From the NCBI GenBank assembly GCA_030549495.1, contig JAUIRK010001055.1, positions 309,001 through 373,000 of the forward strand: a stretch of 64,000 bases of DNA. Direction: 5' to 3'. A model generated the notes under the pieces. That model searched no databases. It saw only the letters and a program-made list of their open reading frames with translations, and had not been told where the DNA came from. The translations under genes were made by a program, and so were the position numbers. Positions 23,495-35,535 of the stretch are shown here, piece after piece; the first letter of the stretch is position 1; every line of letters starts with the position of its first letter. The DNA comes from Nectonema munidae. Its lineage: Eukaryota > Nematomorpha > Nectonematoida > Nectonematidae.

Positions 23495-24834
23495 TGAAAT
23501 AAAATTATATTTTCATAAACTTACCTCTATGAATTGTGGCAGATAAATAGTGTGACCGTAATATAGGACAGAAACACTTCATATATCCATAACAATTTAG
23601 AATATGCAGAACAGCTGCTTTTTTCGTGAAATAGATCTGCCATTTTTAGATATCCAATCTTTTGAATATGAAATTTGGGCTAAATTTAATCAAAATGGAT
23701 TATTCATCTAGGTTTGAATGTTAAATCGACCTTTATTTCTTCATTGCTTCCATTATTTCCTCAATGCTCAAATAGTTAGTTCTTATTTCATTGGATAGGT
23801 GAATATATTTTGTCACATAGATTGTATATTTTTTAGCTTGTTAGTTTATTTATTTGTATGTTTGTTTAGTCATATGGTAACAGTAAGTCTATTGTTTAGT
23901 CACATATGGTAAAAAGTTGAATACAAATCCCGCGGTCGTTAAGCGCTTAATTTAATAGTCAGTTTATCTGTATGTTTGGGCTTCTTTGGTTAATGAAAGT
24001 TTGATACGCATATTCCATTGAATTTTTGACATCAGATACATGCTATTCAAGAACTTAGATTTGCAGCAGTAAAAGTGGAATTAGCTGAAATAATTGCAAA
24101 GCGCCAGGATTGTGTTTAGGGAATTAAAGTTTTAAGAGAATCACAACAACGTTAGAGTTTTGTGCATTTTTCACGAATCGCTAATGTACGTGTAATCGTA
24201 TTACTGAAAGGGCCTAGGTGTGTATGTTAAATCAGAAGAAGATGCTCTTCTTCTTCCTTCACTCTACTTGCTGCTTTCCTGTACTGAGGGAAAGCCTACG
24301 AGAGTGGGTTTCTTGACTAAATGCAAATCAGGCCATAAACTTTCTCTTTTAATCTACATTTTACGATGTAAACACTTTTTACGCTCCAATTAACTGACTT
24401 CCTTTGTCACCACATACATTACATTCCTTTATTTCTTCAATTATCACTTTAAAATCTGTAAGGAAAATATGATTTCAAGTGTAACTTGTGAGCAACAAAG
24501 TCTCACTTTTTCTTGTAATTCTTCTCTAAGCCTAGCGAACGGCCTATTGACAAGATCTCAAGTTTTGACATTCCATGTTCAATTCATCAAGTGTACCGAC
24601 GGACAGACATATATGTCAAAATAGTATTACACAGTTTTCATTAACTTAAACTCCTATAAAACGGATTTTCATAGTTCTCTTTTTTAAATTAGAGAAATTC
24701 ATAAGACAAATTTAAAAAAGTGAATCGTCCATAAACCTGATTTTAGATAGTAGACTCTCAGGAACTCAAAGTCCTCGAAGATAGATAAACCCTTGTAGAA
24801 CGTTAAAAACCACATGGGCACATCTGATTTTTAG
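23495..24834. other. noncoding stretch (possible intron)
   Basis: I see no gene or clear repeat. Base composition is less extreme at 24060-24560, but I recognise no exon there. Confidence 0.5.
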
Positions 24835-25014
24835 TGATTGATAGAGCACAAGCTGAAAACAAAAAAATTGTGAATTCTTTAGAGCCAACGTTCCCAAGGC
24901 TGAAAAATATTCGCCCTAAGCATGTTACTTTTGCCAAAAACATAAAGGGCATAGTTGTGGGTAAAATGTTTAGAAAAATTGGGGCAAAAAAGCAGTGCAA
25001 TAGCGAACAGAGAA
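24835..25014 (+). CDS. candidate internal exon, phase 1-1
   Basis: An acceptor-like CTGATTTTTAG ends at 24834, and a strong donor GTAAGT starts at 25015. The 180 bp between are open in one frame, encoding a basic segment (IDRAQAENKKIVNSLEP, FPRLKNIRPKHVTFAKNIKG, GKMFRKIGAKKQCNSEQRS). The exon needs one nucleotide from upstream and leaves one downstream. It would thus fit between the signal-peptide exon at 4197-4254 and the large exon at 27924 without breaking the frame. I do not recognise a domain. It could instead be a chance open frame between splice-like sites, since no homology supports it. Confidence 0.35.
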
Positions 25015-25284
25015 GTAAGTGCATGCACTAATTTTTCGTTTTATTCTAAAGCAATTTTGAAGCAAACTCTTGTTTTTTAGCATATAATGTAATTTAAGTA
25101 AACTGTGCAATGTGCATCCTGATTGGCTAGTGACATCGAGTTTCTGGTGCCTGTATCTATTTGCATGTGAAACCATTTTTTCTCATATTTGTAATTTATA
25201 AACTTTTTTTGAAGTAAGAAATATTTTAAAGCGTTAGTTAGACTTGCAAAGCGTTTTATTTTCTTTGTAAACTATTTGCTAACA

Positions 25285-25380
25285 ATATTAACAGGACAAC
25301 TGGCCCTAGACAATTGCCCCACAATATTTGTTCCCGGAAAATTGCACCCCAAGATAATTGCCCCTCGGATAAATGCGGCC
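25285..25380. repeat. degenerate short repeats with ATTGCCCC words
   Basis: The segment repeats ACAATTGCCCC, AAAATTGCACCCC and ATAATTGCCCC at intervals of about 20-25 bp. This resembles simple repeats inside some MITEs. Its class is unknown. Confidence 0.4.
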
Positions 25381-25449
25381 TAATATATACATTTATTTAT
25401 TCTCCTTTATTGTCTGTTGGTGAGTTAGTCAAGTTGGCCAGTTTATTAA

Positions 25450-25580
25450 CCCATTTACGGCCAATGTTCCTATTTTGGAACATAAGTAATTTCATCTTCG
25501 TCTGCTTTTTTAAATGACTATGAATATAAATCGTCTGCGTTTTTTTTAAATATCGTCTGCTTTGCTTGGCTTTAAATGGG
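25450..25580 (-). mobile_element. piggyBac MITE type A
   Basis: The ends CCCATTTACGGCCAA and TTGGCTTTAAATGGG are flanked by TTAA at 25446-25449 and 25581-25584. It is a 131-bp intact copy. Confidence 0.93.
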
Positions 25581-25730
25581 TTAATTCGTTTGTTTTTTCC
25601 TCTAACATAAATAAATATTTGTTCTCTAAGATCTATCAATTTTAAATCCTTCTTATTCTCCAGAAGAAAATATAATTCATCTTCAGTTGAAGCCCATCTC
25701 CTTAAGATCGATAAAATAAATGCTCGCGCA

Positions 25731-25940
25731 GGTGGCATGGTGGTTAGACGTCAGAGATTTGATTCCAAAGATCTCGGGTTCGATTCTTGATGTATCCGAA
25801 ATAGAATTTCTTGTTGTTTAATCTGATGCGATCCGATTGACGTCAAGAAGGGCATCCCGTCAAGAAATACACCAAGCCACAAATTTGTGTGTGTCTTGCC
25901 CACTGGATTTGGGAGCAAAGGACGTTAAACGAAACCGCTA
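25731..25940 (+). repeat. tRNA-derived SINE, second type
   Basis: An A-box-like GGTGGCATGGTGGTTAGACG and a B box GGGTTCGATTCTT are spaced as in a tRNA gene. The body ends with GGAGCAAAGGACGTTAAACG, unlike the (CCTTTA)n-tailed SINEs elsewhere in the window. It is probably a different SINE family or a tRNA-head fusion. Confidence 0.6.
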
Positions 25941-26291
25941 ATAATATCCAAATAAATTTTACGTCATAGTATATGATATATGATAATCTATTTCCTACCA
26001 AAGTATTAGAAATGGAATTATTTTTGTTTCTAGAAAAAAGCGTTAGTCTAGCTAGTTAAAAGACTTCTAGTATGTTTAAACTCGTCATTTATCAAATCAC
26101 CGACTAAATCTTAATCAAAGCAAATAATATCACTTGTGTAAAAAAAGTTATTTAAAACTCTTGAATAATAATTTAACTATATCCCTAATCTCAATATGTC
26201 GTATATATCTTTACTGTTTTAGCTCACAGATGTTGAAATGAAAGAATTTACAAACAAATCGAAGAAATCATAGAAATCTTTCACAAAAATA

Positions 26292-29200
26292 ATGAAGAGC
26301 ATCTTCGTGATTCAATCACTTCTCCTATTATCTCTTCATTTTTCTTTCTCATCACAGTGTAAGTTTGTACCAACAATTTTGCATCTTCCTTCCTTACATT
26401 CGAATCTAATTCACTTTTTCGTTGATTCTCCTTTTATTAAACTAATATATGACTTGGAAAGCTTTCTTTATAATTTTTATGACTTTGCGGAAAAGTTTTT
26501 TGATTATTCCAATTGATCCCACCATCTTGGAAACAGATGATTTCTTGATTAAAAATGCCATTTCATTGCTAAGTGAGGCAAACATTTTCTCGATTTCTAG
26601 TCACTTTTATATCAAGTCTTCTTTTCCTTGGGTGAAATTGGGTAGCGTAGTTTAAAATCAAGTTTTACTTATCATCGTCTATTTTTTTGTGGATCAAATG
26701 TGTTAAATGTTGTGTTGAAAGAGCAAGTAATAAATAAACTAGTATGCTTCAGGTGGATAACAATGCCTTTACTTCTAAAAGATTGGATATTTAATTACTG
26801 AAATTTGAAATTTTGGTGTATTTTGTGAAAAATTCTATTTATTAGTAAAAAGAAAAATATGCTGATTATTAAAAAGATTCCAAAATATTAATTAATTGAA
26901 CTAAAATTAATTATTTTAAATACCAAGATTGACCTATTCTAATTTTATCGCATAGATATTTTCTATTTTCTTAAAATCCCTTCTGTACACAGCAATAAAC
27001 CGCCATGTTAATGAAGTTTTCTGAACACATATAGCAGATTTAAACTCATTGATCACCTCACTAACTGCTGATCAATAAAATTTTGTAAGTTTAAATCAAG
27101 TGAATATTATTTTGTAGTGTTTTTTAATATGTACTAGATATTTTACATTATTATGATGAAAGAACTGCTTCAAAACTGTTAAAAAAAATTTTTACTTATC
27201 ACTAAAAAAATTTTCATTTTTCTTTTTGAAGATTTTTATAGTTATATCAACAGACTTTATGGAAAAAAAAATCAGAAGAAATTTTATGAAAAATGAAAAT
27301 AATATCAAATATTTTTATGATTATCGACATTCGACATAAATCTCTCCTATCAAAAATCTCTCCCTCAGGACACTTTCATATAAAATAGGATTTTTCAAGC
27401 TCAAACAATGAATTGTTCTATTTTTTTACAAAGATATATGATCTTCTAACTAACTAAAATAATATAACCAAATTCTAACAAACTAACAAAGGATGACACT
27501 TTTAAAAGCGATTAATAAAGACGGCTTTTCAAATACTATTTATTTATGTACTTAATATCCCGAAAAATAATAATTGTAAAAAAGAATAATATTTAAATTG
27601 TGTTGAGTCGAAGAAGTTAAAATTTTAAATAAATTGAAATCATAATAAATATATTTCATTATAATCACAAAATGTGAAACTAAGTAAAGTGGTTAATCAT
27701 GACATTTTCTCTAAAAAGATATGGTGTGTAATGAGTGTAGGATAAATAAAATCTAGCAAATGTTTAGCCATATAAATATCCATGCTTATGTTAAGTATGG
27801 CAAAATTAGGCTGTGCAAATAGTTTGACTTGAATGCACATTTTTCTTATTTACTAACATTAAATTATATATACGGTTAAAGAATTTATTTTGTCTCTTAT
27901 TACATATATATATATATATTTAGATGACAAGAAACAAATGGAGTATAGAGTTATGATAAAAAACTCTAATTCAAACTCAAGAAATTTGAGTCATCTTGTC
28001 TTGAACGATAAAAATATGCAACATTTTATTAGTTCAAGGAAAAAATTGGAACAACATAAACTTGAAAATCCATTAATCAGAAATAGAAAAATACTCACTC
28101 CAAACGAAAATGTTTACACGAGTATGTTTAAAGAAAGTAATCCCTTAAAAATGATAAATAATCTTGATGACATGTCTAAAAAAAGACTATACAAGAGCTT
28201 ACTTTCTCCCAATGGAAATCTTTATTTGAAAAAGCGTCAAAAATTCTTAACAAATGTGAAAGAAAGTAAAAGCAGGAAAGGTAGATATCGAAAGTTACAA
28301 CTTGATAGGAAAAACATACTCTCTTTTCTCCTCAACAATTCCTCTAAAGAAGTGAAAAGTACAGAAAAAGATCAAAAAGAAGATGATCCCAAAGACAACA
28401 AGAATAGACCTTCTATTCAAGTTAAGACTAAAATAGAAGCGGTAGAAAACAACAAGAAAGAAAAACAATCAAGAACTGAGAGTAAAAGCAAAAACGACGT
28501 AGTTACTTCGAATTTTAAAACGAGTAAGCAACTACCTACAGTTATGAAGGAAAAGAATTCGTCAGAAAAGAGTGCAAAAACAAACGTAAAGCTTAAAAAG
28601 ACTATTCTTAAAAAATATGATAAAAACAAGGTAACACAAAATGCAAATATTAAAAAGAAAAAGAAAATGAAAGGTATAGAAGTAAGGAAGAAAAGTGAAC
28701 CAGCAGCGAACATGAAAAAGAATAACAGATTTGAGAAGGAATCTGAAAAAACGTTCAAAACTGTAAGCAAGAAAATTATCAAGTTAAATATTAAAGCACC
28801 TCCTTTAAAGAAAGACTCAAAATCAAATAAAAGTCATTCACACCAAAGCGATACCAATAAAAAAATACGGACAAGCGAAGGGAAAAATGGCGTTGAAAAG
28901 AGTGTGGAACAAGTTCACTTTGATTTTAATCAAAAAGAAAGTAAGAATAGAGAAGAATTGAAGAAAAATTTGGTGTATAAAAGCAGGAGTGGTGATGACG
29001 TCACTAAGAAAGGATTTGCGAGTAGTCGCAGTAGAGCCAAGGAAGCCAAAGCTAAAAGAGTGAAGATTTCAAAAGGCAAAGTACATAAAAAAGTTGAAAT
29101 CAATGAAAATAGAAAGATTCAAAGGAATCGATTAAGAAATAAGGAGCCCATTCCAGAAGTTAAAAATAAAAAAATGGCTAAAGAATTAGTTGAATCGTTA

Positions 29201-32200
29201 GCAGCAAAAAACGTAACAACAATGGAAGACAGAGATGAGAGGTTGAAAGAAAAATATCAGAAATCAGAATCCGAAAGAATAAGTGCAATGAAGTCAAGTA
29301 TTAAAAAAGGGTCTGAGGAAGAAGGTGATAAATCTAGTATTAAATTTAAAATGAAAGAATCCTTAGGTTTTAAGACTCCAAAGTTCGAAAAAGAAATCAA
29401 AAAGCCAGAAAATGATAATACTAATTCAAGGATTCGCAAAGTGAAGATGAGGAAGGATGAAATGGAAAAAAGTTTGAAATATTTGGAAAAAAAGGAAAAA
29501 AAGTTAGAAAAAGTCTTAGTTGAAAAGACTGACACAAATAATGTGTTTCATCTGAAAGGAAACACAAGTGATGACATAAAAAGGGAAAATAAGATTTGGG
29601 TAAAACCTAATAGGCTGCCTACTTCTAATCCAGTTATTGAAAAGAACGCGAATGAAAGAAATGAAAAAGAAACTTTATCGAGCAAGGAAAAGTTCAAGGG
29701 TTACATGGAGGAAAAGAAGCTTTTATACGAAAATAGAAGTCGCGTTATTAATGAAGTCATACGTGAAGATTCACATTTTAACATTGAGGAAATGGCTAAT
29801 TTATTCAAAGATACAAAAATGAACGAACTGATGAAGTTTTCAAATGAAATTCATGATAAAAGAGAAGACAGAAAGCATTTGGAAGAAGAGAGTAGGAAGA
29901 GAAAAATACATGAGCTTTATGACAAAAGTTTGAAAGAAAAGACGCAAAAAACTTTTGTTATTTACTTCAATTCAAGTATCGTGGACAAAAGTTCGCAAGA
30001 AATTTTGGATGAAGGGGAAATCATTAAACAGTTTGGAAGGGTTGTGAAAGTGAATTCCAGTAACATCATGATCCATGATATTATTTATCAGCCCTTGGCC
30101 ATAACCTTCGCGATCATCGACCTGGAAAATATTGAAGAAAGAATAATACGAATCATGAATAATGACAAACTCATCCTAAATCTAAATGGTGAAAAGTATA
30201 AAGCGATTGACGTAGTTAACTTTCAAAAAAATAAAATTTACAGCCTGAGTCTCGAAAATTGGATACAAAATGGAATTGTTTTGGCACTGCTCTTCGCCTT
30301 GGTACTCTTCATATCCACTCTGTATTACTGCTACAAAAAGATGCATGGAAGGAATAAAAAATATACGACTAATTCTCCTGTCAATACGTACAAAAACTTT
30401 GAAACCTTTCATTTAAGCAAGATTTCTTTGCCTCGATTGACAGCCATCAACTTTGGCTTGGAGTCGAAAAAGGCGTTTGACAACTCCAACTACAATAACA
30501 ACAACAGCAATACAAACAACAACAACAACAACAACAAAAAAGTAAACACAAACGCCAATATCATTCCAACGAATATCAAATTCAACAATGACATCATAAA
30601 GTAAGCTTGCTTTCTTCTCATCCTTTCTACTCGCTATAAACTTTAAGCAATGATATCACCAATTTACTTCATTAGTATTCATTACTAACTATTTTACTAA
30701 TATAAAATAGTTCTAAATGCTTAATTTTGCGATTGATTTCACAAAATTCAATTGTATTAGTAAAGGACATATCTTTAATCAGTAAAAAACATAAATTACA
30801 ATACTAGACAATTTGACACTGCGATGTATATTAGCGTGTGATGTATTATGGAAATAGATTATACCACCTTTTAAAAGAACATTCACAGAATAGCAAGATC
30901 TTTTTCATCTATTTGGTAAAATAGTGCGCCCTTTTTAGATATAATGTATCAAAATAGAAAAAGGACTTAGAGATAAAACCCCAAATACTAATTTTGTGGG
31001 AAAAGACCTAAAGCCATTTCTTATTTCCAAAAAAATTTAGAATTCTTTTTCTTCTCTAATCCAAATTATTCTTGAAAATTTACCTTAATACACCGCTTAA
31101 AACGAACTAAAATACAGTCAATTTCTGAATGCTCGGGACTCGCTCGTTACTGGATTGTTCATGTAGGCAAAATTTAACTTCATTTGACTCCTATTTTTAA
31201 TGGCATAGTTTTGATCCTCAGATTCAATTAAAAATATAAAAATTATTGGAGATAAAAATTCAAAATGCGTATTGATTATAATTATTTATTAGACGTTGAA
31301 AGTAATGAATTTTCAATTATATTTCTCATGATGAGTCTTTTTTCGATACTTGGTTTGGCATACATTTCCAATGCTCATCTATTGTACTGTTTGATGATGA
31401 CTTTAATTTTCATCACAAACAAATTTAATAGATCTGGGAATCAATTTTACATCTATACTTTATCCGTTGAAAACTAGCCTTCAGTATATTCCTACTTATG
31501 TTCCAATTCAAATTTCCAAGTGACAATCATTGGCCTTTCTGTTATTTTCTTTTCTGAAAACGTTTTGATTGTGACTTTGGATGAATAAGTATTTTCTCCA
31601 TTTTGAATTAAATGTTAGAAAAGAATAAAATATCTCCTATAGTCGTAGCGATTGTATTTTCAGAATATTCTTAGTGAAAAGTATACTGAAAGTATATGAA
31701 AGTATACTTTTTAAATTAAAGGAAAGTATACTGTATTCATCCAATCCATTTTTTGTTCTTAGATTTCCTGAACTTTCATTCCTAAACGATTCCTTGACGT
31801 CAAGTGAAGGAAAGGATAGTGTATTTGGAAAGTCTTTGACTCCAGACTGCGAATATTGTAGACGCATTGAGCAAAAAACCTACTTGAAAAAGTCTAAAAA
31901 TTCTTCTTTTGTTGTGAACTACAAGCCAAACAAAAGTATCGCTCATCCCGACTCCCAAACTTTGAAAGAAAGCATCATTTCACGAGAAAACCAGTACTGC
32001 CAAGAAGTCATTTCCGACCTGAAAGTTTTTCAACAACTTCCCTATAAGCCAGTTTTATACGATCAAATAAACCCAAAGGATATCATACCCTCGCGCAAAT
32101 TAATCATAAAAGCAAATAACAACATCGACGCAAACAATCTATACGAAACAATGGAATTCAAGTCATATCAACTTTCTTCCCCGTATTTTTGCATGCCGAC

Positions 32201-32219
32201 AAGGTGTATTAGATTCTAA
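26292..32219 (+). CDS. novel single-pass membrane protein, Lys-rich, 3 exons
   Basis: My gene model joins 26292-26358, 27924-30600 and 31763-32219 (3201 nt, 1066 residues). Exon 1 encodes MKSIFVIQSLLLLSLHFSFS, a typical signal peptide, and ends one base into a codon before GTAAGT. Exon 2 follows ATATATATTTAG and supplies the missing two bases. Its open frame stops just past a donor-like GTAAGC at 30601, leaving two bases that exon 3 completes after TTTTTGTTCTTAG. Residues about 24-690 are extremely Lys/Glu/Ser-rich and probably partly coiled or disordered. Residues 695-805 are more ordered, with two NSS sequons. A transmembrane helix (GIVLALLFALVLFISTLYYC) spans about 806-825. The cytoplasmic tail has an Asn run (878-895) and a CEYC motif. 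I do not recognise the family. If the 30601 donor is not used, the protein ends at 30604. Confidence 0.75.
26359..27923 (+). other. intron 1 of the Lys-rich membrane protein gene
   Basis: It is bounded by GTAAGT and ATATATATATTTAG and joins phase-1 exons exactly. It is AT-rich throughout, and I see no gene or transposon inside. Confidence 0.6.
30601..31762 (+). other. intron 2 of the Lys-rich membrane protein gene
   Basis: It runs from GTAAGC to TTTTTGTTCTTAG and joins phase-2 to phase-2. The in-frame TAA at 30602-30604 lies inside the donor, so intron retention would give a protein shorter by about 150 residues. Near 31678-31733 there is a local run of GTATACTGAAAGTATATG-like repeats. Confidence 0.55.
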
Positions 32220-32464
32220 CATCGAAAATCGTTATCGCCCTTCCTCAAAAAACTTAATTTATACTTTTACATTTTCCACCAAAAAAGGATGAAACAAATT
32301 TTTATATGAGATATAATCAAATAAGCTATAGATAAAAATTGCAATATAATTTATTTTTTTACATATATATATATTTATTAAGTTTTGCAGGCTTGTTAAA
32401 TATAACTCAAAATTTGTTATGCTAAGCGCATCACGACAATCAACAAAATATTTTTATATATTTA

Positions 32465-32470
32465 AATAAA
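32465..32470 (+). terminator. candidate polyadenylation signal AATAAA
   Basis: AATAAA lies about 245 bp after the exon 3 stop codon, followed by a T-rich stretch. In sequence this AT-rich the hexamer is common, so the assignment is weak. Confidence 0.3.
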
Positions 32471-32626
32471 TCTTTTTAAAATATCTTATTTATTTTTTTT
32501 TTTATCATTCTATCAATCTTATTGATCAGCAATATGTGCAACATTTGAAGGTGGCATTTATATTCAAAAAATGTGCACAAATATTTTCCTAAATATATAA
32601 GAGTTTAACGTAAAGGATGCCGTACA

Positions 32627-33330
32627 CTGTGGCGGATGAAGGAATTTTCAGTGGGAGGAGGAGGGGGGGGGGGTATGAATAAAAAATATATATAAAATGA
32701 TAAGCTAAAAAGTAAGTTGAAGTATGCGAAAAACGAACTAAAAAACGTATGATTGAAATTTAAAAATTCAAATTGAATTTTAATACAAGTTTTATTTAAA
32801 AAAAATCAAATAATAAAATCCTTTCTTCTATTTTCTTCTTGGCATATCTGTCAATTACTTTTTCAACGTCAAGTTCGATCTCCGCGTGAATGTACATTAA
32901 AGAGAGACCGGTGAGCGTTTCGTCATTCATTCGGTTTCTGAGATAGTTTTTCAAAAATTTCGTGGAGCTAAAAGCTCTTTCAGCAGTACAAGTTGTAATT
33001 GGTATTGTGGAGAAAATTGTAATTAAACTTTTCATCAAATGCATACGATCAGGAATAATACAAAGTGTTTCGAGTGCTGTAGTTGGCTTTTCTTTCAATT
33101 TTATTGCCACTCTAAAAACTGTATTCTGATCATTTCAAATTCAGAACAACCTAAAACATTAATATAAAATACGATGGTGTCATAAATTTCATGCTAACTC
33201 TTATTTGTGACTTGTGAGGGCAAGAGTACTGTCATTTCAATGCTGTGTGCGGCGAAAATTTAAATAAGATCTATCATCAGTGGGGGGAGGGGGGATATAT
33301 CGCCCCTATCCGCCCTCTAGATCCGTCATT
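32627..33330 (-). mobile_element. internally deleted hAT element with exact 8-bp target duplication
   Basis: The flanks are GCCGTACA at 32619-32626 and again at 33331-33338. The left end is CTGTGGCGGATGAAGG, and the right end read inward is AATGACGGATCTAGAGGG; both resemble the CAGTGGCGGATC-type ends of hAT elements. Just inside each end is a G-rich run. The 0.7 kb body holds only the transposase C-terminus (32796-33110), so the element is a deletion derivative. Confidence 0.82.
32796..33110 (-). pseudogene. hAT transposase C-terminal dimerisation domain (ZMYM1-like)
   Basis: The minus-strand frame reads PITTCTAERAFSSTKFLKNY followed by LRNRMNDETLTGLSLMYIHA. This is the hAT C-terminal dimerisation motif (TxxxERxFSxxKxxKxxLRxxMxxxxLxxLxLxxIH) as in ZMYM1/52-kDa-repressor-like proteins. 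About 105 residues of an expected 600-700 remain. The catalytic region is deleted. It lies inside an element with a target duplication and cannot be functional. Confidence 0.85.
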
Positions 33331-33338
33331 GCCGTACA

Positions 33339-34624
33339 GTATATTCAGTATTTGATTTGCCATCTTAGGGAATATAGATGCGTATGTCAGAATTAATTTT
33401 TTTTCAGTTATTTATTGTCCAAAATTTTTTAGGGTGATTGAGAGTCTTATTTTTCTTTTTAGTCAGAAGTCATTTTAAATTTTCGGATAATATTTAATTA
33501 TTTGGAATAGTATTGTCAATAATCTTTAATTTTAATGTCTTTAAATAAATAATATTATTTAAAAATATACAATATCTTTAAAAATTAATATAACAATCTT
33601 TAATTTAGGTCAGCCATTTTTGACAAAAAGATGGGCATTAATTATAGATTCCAGCCATTTTAAACAAAAAATCTAGTATTGTATATATTATATAATTATT
33701 AATTCTAGGGACCGGTTAAATTAGGCTAAAAATTTGACACATATGTCAAAAAAGCAAGCATATTCTTTGCTTTTAAAAAAGAAAAAGAAAAAATTTTTTT
33801 ATTGCCTATTCTGCTAATTATAATTTCATATATATCTTTTTTAGTTTCACAAGCATTTTATTATAAAATAAATAGTAGTTATATTTCATCATCATCATCT
33901 ATGGAATTATTATTCATGAATACGAGAGAAGCAAAGAGTAATTAAATGAAAATACCGTATATACACAAATAGGAAAGAAAATTGAAGCTGTGTTTTTACG
34001 TTGATAACTTTCATCATATTTTAATTAATAATCTTCAATAGCATAATGTTATCATAAAGACGTACTTACCATAAAAATTTTGGATAAAGTAAAAGTTGGA
34101 ACAATCCGAAAAAAACTTTGTGGAATATAGAAAAAATAATAATGTTTGAAAATTGGGGATATTGAAACTTAAATGATCTTTGGAAGCGGAAATAAGATAA
34201 TGTAAAAATTTTTGTGGATAATGCGCATGTTCGGATGCGGATATCCGATACATCTATAATGTATACATCATTTCGATATACACAATACATATAAGCCCAG
34301 TTTCCCAAATAAAAGCAAATTCTACTGAGTGAATTTTCCTTTGTGTTTACTAATATCCTGTCATGTATGATTTGATACGTCATAGCCTTTTATTTATTTA
34401 TCATTACAGATGACATCATAATAGTTAAATTGCATCGTTACATTTTTTATGATCTATTTATACTATCTGAAGTTAGTTCTATAATAAAATCTGGTTATAG
34501 CAAACTCACAATCTGGGTCAATTTTAGTTTGTTATATCCGAATTTCGTTATATCAGAAAGGACCAAAACAGACAAAAACTTGTAAATAAAACATTTTTTA
34601 TTTTAAATAGATATACTTTAGAGT
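33339..34624. other. AT-rich noncoding stretch
   Basis: I see no gene. The stretch near 34490-34570 (GTTTGTTATATCCGAATTTC, CGTTATATC) resembles the ends of some Tigger-type MITEs but has no paired end. Confidence 0.5.
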
Positions 34625-34700
34625 AGTGTTTCTCAAGCGCTGTTCCGCGGAACATTTGGGTTCCGCAAAAACACCCTAAGAGTCCCGCGAGAAATAGTAA
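34625..34700 (+). repeat. hAT-type terminal sequence
   Basis: AGTGTTTCTCAAGCGCTGTT is followed by GCGGAACATTTGGGTTCCGC. This resembles the CAGTGTTTCTCAA ends and the subterminal region of hAT elements. The transposase relic at 35536-35960 may belong to it, but no matching right end was found. Confidence 0.45.
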
Positions 34701-35535
34701 CATATTTTTTACGTTTAAGTTTATCTATTTTTAAATGGAAATTTTTGATCAGGTATCATAAAGAAGTAGTGAGAATCTTATCTAGTACTATTAATAAATA
34801 TGATACAGAAGTTTTCCCAAACTATCATACTAATAAATCTTTTTCATCGTAGTTTACATTTTAATTATAAATCATAAAGGCAAATAAGTGTCATTATAAT
34901 TTCAATAGTAATTAAATTTTTAGGGCATTATATGCACGGCAGTTGGATTAGCACTTTTCTTTCCATCTTAATATCAAATTTGACACAAAAATGAGATAAA
35001 TTTTAAAGTGAGAATACATCATTCTCAAAATATGAAGCAATTTTTAAGAGTGATCTTTACGACAGTCAATCAAAGTCATGTTTTCGAGTTTAGGTCAATA
35101 AAGTCCATTTTTATATTTAACACTTTTTGATTCAATGTGCCTAAAATTGTTAAAAGCGATACATACAAGATTTCTTCTTTATGTCAACACTTCCACAACA
35201 GTTGGGCTTTTTTTCATCTAATAAAAGGTTTTACTGTAAAGTTTGCCTGACTGAGGTTAAACATGAACAAGTTTTTTGTAAGACAAATTTTTTTTGTTGA
35301 CAAACGCGTTTACATACGATATATCCGCTGCAGAAGTTATGGAATTTTATTCCCAAACTTTTTTATCATTGCATGTTTTTCACATCTTTTACACAAGTTA
35401 ACATTAAAAGTTAAGTTATGCTGCAAAAGTGTAGATTACCGGCATTAAATCATTCAAAATTAGTAATAGAAAAAGACGTTCTCTTTTCAAACCTATCGGC
35501 AACACTTCACTTTCAATTGTAACGAAATTGAAAAA

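Noticed and set aside
25397-25738. Minus-strand frame of 113 codons
   Set aside because: Much of it is the translation of a piggyBac MITE and a SINE head; it has no domain.
28417-29535. Minus-strand open frames rich in Phe/Leu opposite the large exon
   Set aside because: They are the mirror of Lys-rich coding sequence on the + strand, with no start context or domain of their own.
34480-34570. Tigger-like MITE with GTTATATC words
   Set aside because: Only one end is visible, and the match is too short to support an element.
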